Positions 57,634-64,000 of a DNA stretch of 64,000 nt are shown piece by piece. Both the position numbers and the translations under genes were made by a program. The notes beneath the pieces were generated by a model that ran no database searches, was not told where the DNA came from, and was given only the letters and a program-made list of their open reading frames with translations. How positions within the stretch are numbered: position 1 is the stretch's first letter; every line of letters starts with the position of its first letter. Origin of the DNA: Corbicula japonica (lineage: Eukaryota > Mollusca > Bivalvia > Venerida > Cyrenidae); the NCBI GenBank assembly GCA_038501625.1, contig JAZAYU010000019.1:8219285-8283284 (forward strand), given 5' to 3'.

Positions 57634-58660
57634 CCGTCATTCTAGAATGAGACTGGCTGCCATTCACATCAGCAGGCGTATTTGTACTTTCAAGCTGACA
57701 GTTAATACGGGCGTGTCCACGCCCGCAACGGGTACATGTATGCAAAAATTTGCAATTCTGCCAGTTACAACGGCCCTGGTTAAAGTCTAAACATTTTGCA
57801 CGGGACGCGCTGTTAGTCGTCTGTAACACCTGATTCTGAGTTTCTCTGAATGAAACACAACGCAACCATAAATCTTGGTTGATAGCCGACCATGAACCTG
57901 GGTACGAGGCCTGCCTTATTCTAAATTGTTCATCATACGTTCTCCAGGCGTAACCGCCCTGCCTTTGTGCACACTCTCTTATAAGTGACATGTACCGAAG
58001 CATTTCACTTGCTTTGGCCGGATTAGCCTGAATGAATACGGACATGTAAATTATAAACGCATCAGTCCACTTTTCTACGGTTTGAATTTTGTCTTTGCAA
58101 TTTGAAGGTTTGGACTCAAGTATGCCACTTGCTGACAGACGCAAGGTACATCCATTTGAAATTTCATCTAGTTCAACTGCACCTTTTAACATCAAAGCCA
58201 AATTAACATATTCCCCCCGTTCAATCTGCTTTCTTAAACTTATGGGAATATGAACCGATAAATCATCTGTTAAACAGCGTACTGGTTCGACGTCCTGGCC
58301 AATGATTGTAGGGGATTGATCTGTACTAAAATGTCTATTGTTCAAATTTTCCCTATCGGACTGGCCGGCAGAAAGTGGCCCCAATGCGGTACTTACAGTG
58401 CTCGAACCAGGTAATTCTATAATATCGGACATTATGGGATTTTCTGCCCCGCCACACCCTAGCCGATTAACTTGATTGTTTAATAATGATGCAAAATCTA
58501 CTGTGGGGATAATGCCTGTACTAGCGTATTCAGTTGAAGCCAAGGTGACATGCTCCGGATTCGGTTCCACCCGTGTTTCCTTTACAGATCGTCGCCTTTT
58601 CTCAACCTGCGAACTAAGTTCGTCTGCGGTCTTTCTTTTCTTGACCCCTTTTCCTCTCAT
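57539..58660 (-). CDS. Gag-like protein of the retroelement
   Basis: An uninterrupted 373-codon frame from an ATG. It starts with a basic segment (RGKGVKKRKTADEL) that may be a nuclear signal. The middle has WTDAFIIYMSVFIQANPAKA and YDEQFRIRQA, a block shared by DIRS/Ngaro gag-like proteins. The C-terminal part has CLDFNQGRCNWQNCKFLH then CTRCGRGHARINC, Cys/His knuckles for nucleic-acid binding. A Gly/Arg/Phe-rich tail follows. It overlaps the RT frame by 95 bp. No break is visible, in contrast to the 3' half of the element. Confidence 0.85.
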   Translation of the reverse strand: MRGKGVKKRKTADELSSQVEKRRRSVKETRVEPNPEHVTLASTEYASTGIIPTVDFASLLNNQVNRLGCGGAENPIMSDIIELPGSSTVSTALGPLSAGQSDRENLNNRHFSTDQSPTIIGQDVEPVRCLTDDLSVHIPISLRKQIERGEYVNLALMLKGAVELDEISNGCTLRLSASGILESKPSNCKDKIQTVEKWTDAFIIYMSVFIQANPAKASEMLRYMSLIRECAQRQGGYAWRTYDEQFRIRQASYPGSWSAINQDLWLRCVSFRETQNQVLQTTNSASRAKCLDFNQGRCNWQNCKFLHTCTRCGRGHARINCQLESTNTPADVNGSQSHSRMTGGFRPRGFNSFRFKRGGYRGFGSTRNFAPKS

Positions 58661-58904
58661 TTTCTTATTAATTATTGCGATTAAGCAAGATTTAGTTCTT
58701 TTATTAAATTTGGCGTCCTGTCTAAGTTAGAGCGTAAGCAGAAAGGCGGATGTGACGTCACATTCTAGAATCTTCTAAAATAACGATAAATCGTGTCGTC
58801 ACCGTGTTCTATTGAATTGTCTCTCTTATACTTAATTGACAACCTTAACACAATTCGCTCCCGAAAATAAAGTCGGTTGTTTTAAATGACAATAACCGGA
58901 ATTA
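58661..58904. other. Upstream flank of the retroelement gag
   Basis: Probably holds the 5' terminal region. TGTGACGTCACA, a CRE-like palindrome, lies at about 58750-58761. No terminal repeat could be matched on the other side. Confidence 0.4.
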
Positions 58905-59162
58905 AATAGAAGACGAATAGGGAACTTTGAAAGCCACCGAACACGACAAAAATAAAAATATTGGGAGCCGGTTGATGGGCAATAAAAGAAACACAAAACA
59001 GTACAATTTTCATCCATCGCAAACGATAGTATGCATAAGAGGGTGAACATGGTACGTTTAATGCGTTTTTTAGATTAAAACTATTCCACGATCAGCGGCA
59101 TAGGATCCTTAGATTAAAGAATGGGTTTGCCCTAAACGAGAAAACAATGGGTAAAACTTAGC
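58905..59162 (+). repeat. R2 repeat copy
   Basis: GGGAACTTTGAAAGCCACCG, AACACGAC, CATCGCAAACGATAGTATGC, CACGATCAGCGGCATAGG and GGGTTTGCCCTAAACGAGAA, all in the order of 42045-42395, with the CAGGCTC hairpin partly lost. Confidence 0.8.
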
Positions 59163-59405
59163 AGAATGCACAACGCTATTGCGATACTCAAGTAAATGAA
59201 AGGGAACTTTGAAAGACACTGAACACCACAAAAATGAAACGTTTTTGCAGGCTGAGTTTGATTGAGAACATTCGTGGGCAATATTGGAAATGCGTATTAT
59301 TCTTTACGCCGCAAAGTCCCGGATTGAGCGCAACACAATATTTCTGCCAGTAAACGGCACGAATTTGATCTATTCCAAACGATGGTCTGTATACCTATAC
59401 AAAGT
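59163..59405 (+). repeat. R2 repeat copy, tandem with the previous one
   Basis: CACAACGCTATTGCGATACT, GGGAACTTTGAAAGACACTG, GCAGGCTGAGTTTGATTGAG and CCAAACGATGGTCTG. It begins where the previous copy ends. Confidence 0.75.
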
Positions 59406-60074
59406 ATTGGTATTTTATAGACAAAATACATAAGCATGGAAAGGAATACTATAAATGAATCGGGTTTAGCTACAAAACTGCGAAATTTGTATAGCACAAC
59501 ATCATGTACTTTGCTTTTCTCGCATGTTAACTTGTATCATAATTCACTCTTATACATGTAAAACTTTGGCATATAAAACCGAGTGTGTAAGATTAACGGC
59601 AGTAGGGAAATTTACCGACAAATATCAGAAACTCCTCGTTTTTACTGTTTTTATTCGATGTTTTGTGCATTTATCTTTCTGAACTGAAACTAACAAGAGT
59701 TTGAGACGCTTTGGGATGTGTTATATGCCCGAAGATATAAAACAGGCAATGGAATGAAGCTGATATAAATGCCTGTCTTAAATGTATTTTTGTTGCTTTG
59801 AATTCATGTAAATGAATATTACCATAAAAAAATCACAAAATTAAAGTAAAGTTTTTTTATCTACAAGCCATGAACGTTCTCAATCAGGACAGAACAGAAA
59901 TTGTTTTGGTTATAGTAAAGCTGAAATAAATCTAATTTCTTAGCTGGACACATGGTCAAATCTATATTGTATTCATCATTGCTTCTCCCTAGACTAGACC
60001 AGTTTCAAGGCTTGATGCGTCATAACAACTGCTTTCACGGTTTCATACAAGCAAGGAAAAGTCCAAACTCATAA
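59406..60074. other. Intergenic DNA, nothing recognised
   Basis: A+T-rich between R2 copies. The 59297-59497 frame overlaps R2 and has no motif. Confidence 0.45.
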
Positions 60075-60352
60075 CTGTTTTCCTTGAACATGGAATGGTA
60101 TTAATCTGAACATACCGCATTGAAGGTTCCATGTTTATCGCCATATGCATACCATAGTTTGAGATGGATCAAAATTGTACTGTTTATTGGTGTAAATGAT
60201 GATTTTGCGCGCAACCCGGGTTAGGCGGCTTGGGAAGTAATATGCATTTCCATTACTGCCCATGAACAGGCTCAATCAACCGAGCATGCAATATCTTTAT
60301 ATTTGTCGTGTTCGGTGGCTTTCAAAGTTCCCTTTTCTTCTATTGAAATTTT
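60075..60352 (-). repeat. R2 repeat copy, inverted
   Basis: On the plus strand: GAACATGGAATGGTATTAAT, TTTGAGATGGATCAAAATTG, CATTACTGCCCATGAACAGG, TCGTGTTCGGTGGCTTTCAA, the inverse order of 42045-42395. A minus-strand frame (60272-60535) runs out into it. Confidence 0.8.
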
Positions 60353-61764
60353 CACGCAATGCTTTAAAAAACATATAGAGACAAGAAATAAATAATAAAA
60401 TAAAAACAAAATAAATGAACATAGACATAATAAAACATTTACAATATGCAATACCTTATAATGTTTATTGTTCATTGCTTGAATCAATAAGTAAACAAGG
60501 AAAATTAAATGATCTAGTGAGGAAAATCTCATCAAATAACCCTCACAGGCACAACTTATTCCTTAATAATTGCATTTTATATTAAGTGAAACAAATGACT
60601 GTGATTTTGGAATCTGGCAATTCATGATATGGTATTGCTCTTTTTTATACATCTTTAATATCTTATATATTACCCAAAATGGCTGGTAATGCATTTTATT
60701 ACTTTTCGTAACGCAATCTTTAAAACATCCTTCCATTCTATTAAACCGTTTATGGATTTGTGTTACTTTTATTACCTTTTTTCGAAGTTCATTCCAATTT
60801 TGATCTTAAAAATATATACAATCTAAAGAATGAAATAATAAAATATGCATATCTGGAAAATTCACATTCAGAAATCGTCTCACAAAGCTAATAAATATGT
60901 TGGAAAATAGAGAATAAATCATTTATTATACGACCAATGTTTAAATGGTACATCAAAAACGATACAGATAAACAGTACCTTATCAAGTTAGATAAAATCA
61001 ATGAACCTAATGTTGATCGGATAGCCCTGATATACGTAATCACCACTTCACGACATCGGTAACGGGTTATTTTGTACTGATTACAGTACTGACTATAAGT
61101 TAAATTTGGGATTGCTTGAGTATTTTGTGTTTCAATTTAGCTTATTTTTTCGTAAACAGTACAAGCAGAAACATTGATTTTCGTTTTTGTCCACGATAAC
61201 TTTTTGACGCTCTTGAAAGAAATTAGCTAAACTTTGTGAGAATATGAGATTGCACAGAGAAAGATGACAAATAAAGACGTTGCCTTAAAATGTACATGTA
61301 ACTAGGACGTATTAAACAATGCTCTCCGCTCGACGTATCTCTGTATTCCTTTTAGTTAAAATAGGTAGCCATTTTCCGTAAAATGCAAACTACGTTACAG
61401 CGGACATTGCTACCCTGTCAATAACATTGCTTTATAAGTTCAAATCAATTTTTTAAACGTAGTTTTTAAGCCTTAGTGTTAAAAGTTGATGTCAAATAAC
61501 AACAAGATTAAATTCATTTTGTTCTAAGTTGTTGCTAAAATAAAGAATTTTTCTTAGCATCATCGAAAACTAACCGTCTGATATGAAACCCCGGAAGCGA
61601 CTGAATGATATGATTTTGTCGGGAGTGTAGGATGAGTTCCATTTCAGAGTTTAACCGGCGAAAAAAAGCTTATATTTCTTTTTTATTCTTTTTATGAAAA
61701 CTTGTAAACTGTAAGAAAACAACAATGAAGGCCGTTTAGTACGGTACATGTGTCACTGTTAATA
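60353..61764. other. Intergenic DNA, no gene supported
   Basis: A+T-rich. It contains the first unit of the direct repeat at 61168-61267. No coding frames of note. Confidence 0.45.
61168..61267 (+). repeat. Direct repeat, unit 1
   Basis: GAAACATTGATTTTCGTTTT through AGATTGCACAGAGAAAGATG, nearly identical to 61840-61928. Unit 1 has about 12 bases that unit 2 lacks. Confidence 0.95.
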
Positions 61765-61839
61765 TTGAGTGGCGCTCAATCGGGTTGTTAACAGCATTAT
61801 GCATTGCCATAACTGCCCATCAGCAGGTTGAGCCTGCCA
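61765..61839 (-). repeat. R2 repeat scrap abutting the direct repeat
   Basis: GCCATAACTGCCCATCAGCA and GGTTGAGCCTGCC are the inverse of the R2 hairpin region. It ends exactly where unit 2 of the direct repeat starts. Confidence 0.6.
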
Positions 61840-61928
61840 GAAACATTGATTTTCGTTTTTGTCCACGATAACTTTTTGACGCTCTTGAAAGAAACTTTGT
61901 GAGAATGAGATTGCACAGAGAAAGATGA
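61840..61928 (+). repeat. Direct repeat, unit 2
   Basis: Near-identical to 61168-61267 apart from a 10-base and a 2-base deletion. Confidence 0.95.
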
Positions 61929-62039
61929 TATTTATAATTTGCTTCAGGGAAAATCTATTTTACTCACAGTAGTTGTGTATGTGCTGTGTTGCGGCCGTAA
62001 AACGCCTCCCCGTACTTACATTCAATACTGTTATCTTTT

Positions 62040-62275
62040 CCTCTTTCAGGGACTACATTTGACATTCAAACCCCCAGTGGCAATTTCATTTGCCACTGAC
62101 CGTTCCAAGGCGGTAACCCCTCGGGTTCTCATTTTTGTTAATTGTTAGTGGTGTCTCTTTTGAAACTGATCATTTTATTAACCATGCTCTCTCCCTCTCT
62201 TCTTCTTGACTGTGTGGGGAGGCTGTTTTTTCTGAATGTGGAGATTCCTGATATGCATATTTCACCTTTCAATAG
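62040..62275 (+). repeat. R1 repeat copy with intact outer end
   Basis: CAAACCCCCAGTGGCAATTT, GCCACTGACCGTTCCAAGGC, GGTAACCCCTCGGGTTCTCA, ATTCCTGATATGCATATTTC. This is the least diverged match to 3897-4115 (opposite strand). The 61939-62148 frame crosses its start. Confidence 0.8.
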
Positions 62276-62278
62276 ATA

Positions 62279-62330
62279 ATATTTCGTGTTCGGTGGTTTT
62301 CAAATTTCCTTATTCATCCATTTAAAAGTA
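62279..62330 (-). repeat. R2 repeat scrap
   Basis: TTTCGTGTTCGGTGGTTTTC, then AAATTTCC, is the inverse of the R2 core. It follows the R1 copy directly. Confidence 0.6.
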
Positions 62331-63289
62331 TTATGATTTTCCGGAGAAAAAAACGTTCAGAACAATTAAATATTGTTTGCCATGAAAGTAATCTTCATGA
62401 AAGCATCAATTTATGAACAAATTAGGAACAGACAATATCTTAAAATTGTAATGTTTTATCTAAAACATGGTAATAACATTTTTTTCATGAAATTTTATTA
62501 TATTTGGAGCCTAAACAAATCATGGTCAATAACAAAGTCACAACAGTATCTCCTGACCACTGGACTCATTAATCATATGTACAGGGAAATATACGTTTTA
62601 CTTAAAAAAGCCCTAGATAATCTTCAAAATCGTATAATTTATTCATGTGCACGTATACAAGGGCATTCGAGTTTGTCTTAATCTTTAATTATGATTTTGG
62701 TTACAAAATGAACTTCTCATAATGTACGCAGACTTCCTCGAAATAATTTTCGAGAAATATATTGTGCAATTGTGAAAACTCGAATTCCATATGGATTACT
62801 CAGAATTATTGTGTACTTCGGGGTATCTTATTTTAGTTTTCCAATCCAACTTTTGAATTTGTGAATGCTACAATGAAGATCCTACGTAATGCTAAGGTAC
62901 GATCATAAGAACTCAGCGAATTTCATCATAGATAAACGTAAGAACATGGTTCATGGACACAACAGTCCATCTCATTTAGATAAACAGGTTTCATAAATGT
63001 AAATATATGAGGTGAATGTTGTCAACAATTCTTTGAGCAGTGGCAATGATATGGACTACACACCAGATATTTGACTGACTGACAAGACATATAAGTAGGT
63101 AGGGTATCATATTGCTAGTTAAAGCACTACAATATTATCAGAATGCAATGCTTATGGAAATAAATACTCGAAGAATGCTGATCAACAAGGTAGTTTGTAA
63201 GATATCATTACACAGCAAGCTAAAATCCTGACAAGAGTTGTGATGGTGACAGCTACGACAGCTTGTCATTTTCGTTAAAATTCAAGTTA
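62331..63289. other. Intergenic DNA, one unrecognised frame
   Basis: A 102-codon plus-strand frame (62373-62681) is rich in Met, Ile, Tyr and Lys, as A+T-rich DNA gives by chance. I do not recognise it. Nothing else is seen. Confidence 0.4.
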
Positions 63290-63520
63290 AAAAGTGAAAT
63301 ATGCAAATCAGGAATAGCAATATCCAGAAAAACAGCCTGATATAAGAAAAAGATCCAGAAAATCAGCCTCAACGAAGTCAAAACGTAGAAAAGAAAATAG
63401 AACATATTTCTATTATTCGATGACTTAAAAAAGACACTGCAATTTATTAACGAAAATGAGGGGTTAGTGCCTTAGATAACTCAGTGGTAAAGCAATTTGC
63501 AACTTGGGATTAAAATCACC
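63290..63520 (-). repeat. R1 repeat, diverged copy
   Basis: AAAGTGAAATATGCAAATCA at the outer end, AACGAAAATGAGGGGTTAGT, then AACTCAGTGGTAAAGCAATT. It follows the order of 3900-4100. Confidence 0.6.
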
Positions 63521-64000
63521 AGACAAATGCTCTTCGGTCACAGGAGTAAGAGAAATAATAGGTTTTACTGTAACATCGACGAATGGAACATAATAAAACA
63601 TTTTAAAGCAAATACTATGTATGAAGCGGTTTGTTTCTATTTTTATCTTTCTATTTATCAGTAATCTATATCCAAAAGACAATATATCCAAAATACTTAT
63701 ACCGGTGTTCAATTACTTTTCATCACTGAGGTATACATTCAAAAGTTTGGGTATGGTTTTTTATCAATTGTCTCATAAGTAAAATTGTAAGGACACAAAT
63801 AATCTTGTTTATATTGTTGTTGTTTTTTTTTCATCAATATTCAAATCGTCGTGAGAAGCATGCTATATCGAAACCGATAATATAGACTGGATGATCACTT
63901 AGACTCTACACTCCAGAAACATCAAACTGAACTCCCGAGTCTTCCTGGCATAATAAATTCAACAATTAATTCACGTAATATCTAAAACAATAATTTATTG
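63521..64000. other. Intergenic DNA to the window end
   Basis: A+T-rich. The 63464-63712 frame overlaps R1 and has no motif. Confidence 0.45.

Larger units (their letters stand above)
54301..58800 (-). mobile_element. Tyrosine-recombinase retrotransposon (DIRS/Ngaro class)
   Basis: On the minus strand the order is gag (58660-57539), RT with RNase H (57633-55870), tyrosine recombinase (55940-54988) and an SGNH-hydrolase domain (about 54927-54348). A tyrosine recombinase in place of a DDE integrase defines this class. No methyltransferase is seen between RNase H and recombinase, which favours Ngaro-like over DIRS1-like. gag and RT frames are long and intact; the 3' half has about five breaks. 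Termini were not resolved; the given ends are only the coding limits plus a margin. Confidence 0.88.

Noticed and set aside
63440..63520. R1 as a tRNA-derived SINE (AACTCAGTGG and GGGATTAAAATC as A and B boxes)
   Set aside because: The likeness is strongest in one diverged copy, the orientation is opposite to the inferred RT tail, and other copies fit the boxes poorly.

Overview
The window looks like A+T-rich, non-coding nuclear DNA of an invertebrate animal, most likely a bivalve mollusc. That is an inference from its repeats: BEL/Pao, Penelope-like and tyrosine-recombinase retroelements, plus an AGGTGAGC-ended element with internal ~167-bp repeats of a kind common in bivalves. I find no host gene, rRNA or functional tRNA. 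Almost every long open frame belongs to a decayed mobile element.

Layout. 1-3825 (-): a BEL/Pao LTR retrotransposon cut by the window edge and broken by stops and frameshifts. 4418-6095 (-): a decayed Penelope-type reverse transcriptase, split by a 702-bp foldback element that sits exactly between two TTAA copies. Its probable 3' tail (3897-4345) recurs as short tails at six other places. 8294-8729: a 43/44-bp satellite of ten units. 13242-14332 and 27309-28545: two opposite copies of a TA-flanked Tc1/mariner-like element. 17131-18010: a bivalve-type element with ABAB internal repeats. 20600-22740 (+): a 5'-truncated Penelope-like element (RT, then a GIY-YIG endonuclease after one frameshift) ending in a well-formed hammerhead ribozyme motif. 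29890-31515: 1.6 kb of almost pure purine. 33915-37121: a 3.2-kb element with ~0.8-0.9-kb inverted arms, one of which carries a tRNA-like SINE insertion. 38845-39401 and 44929-45489: two related ~560-bp MITEs. 47114-47433: an LTR plus gag start of another LTR element. 49117-49700: a second copy of the TTAA foldback element. 54301-58660 (-): a nearly complete tyrosine-recombinase retrotransposon (DIRS/Ngaro class) with gag, RT-RNase H, recombinase and an added SGNH-hydrolase domain.

The rest is intergenic DNA filled with dispersed repeat families, here called R1 to R5. How parts fit together: R1 is probably the 3' end of the Penelope-type element at 4418-6095, left behind by 5'-truncated insertions. 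R2 (conserved GCCACCGAACACGAC core) is scattered over 40-62 kb. R3 copies carry a palindromic head.

The best signals are the hammerhead ribozyme, the reading-frame-proven nested TTAA insertion, the hydrolase-bearing recombinase retroelement, and the SINE caught in only one arm of the long-TIR element. All calls come from reading the sequence; no database search was possible.
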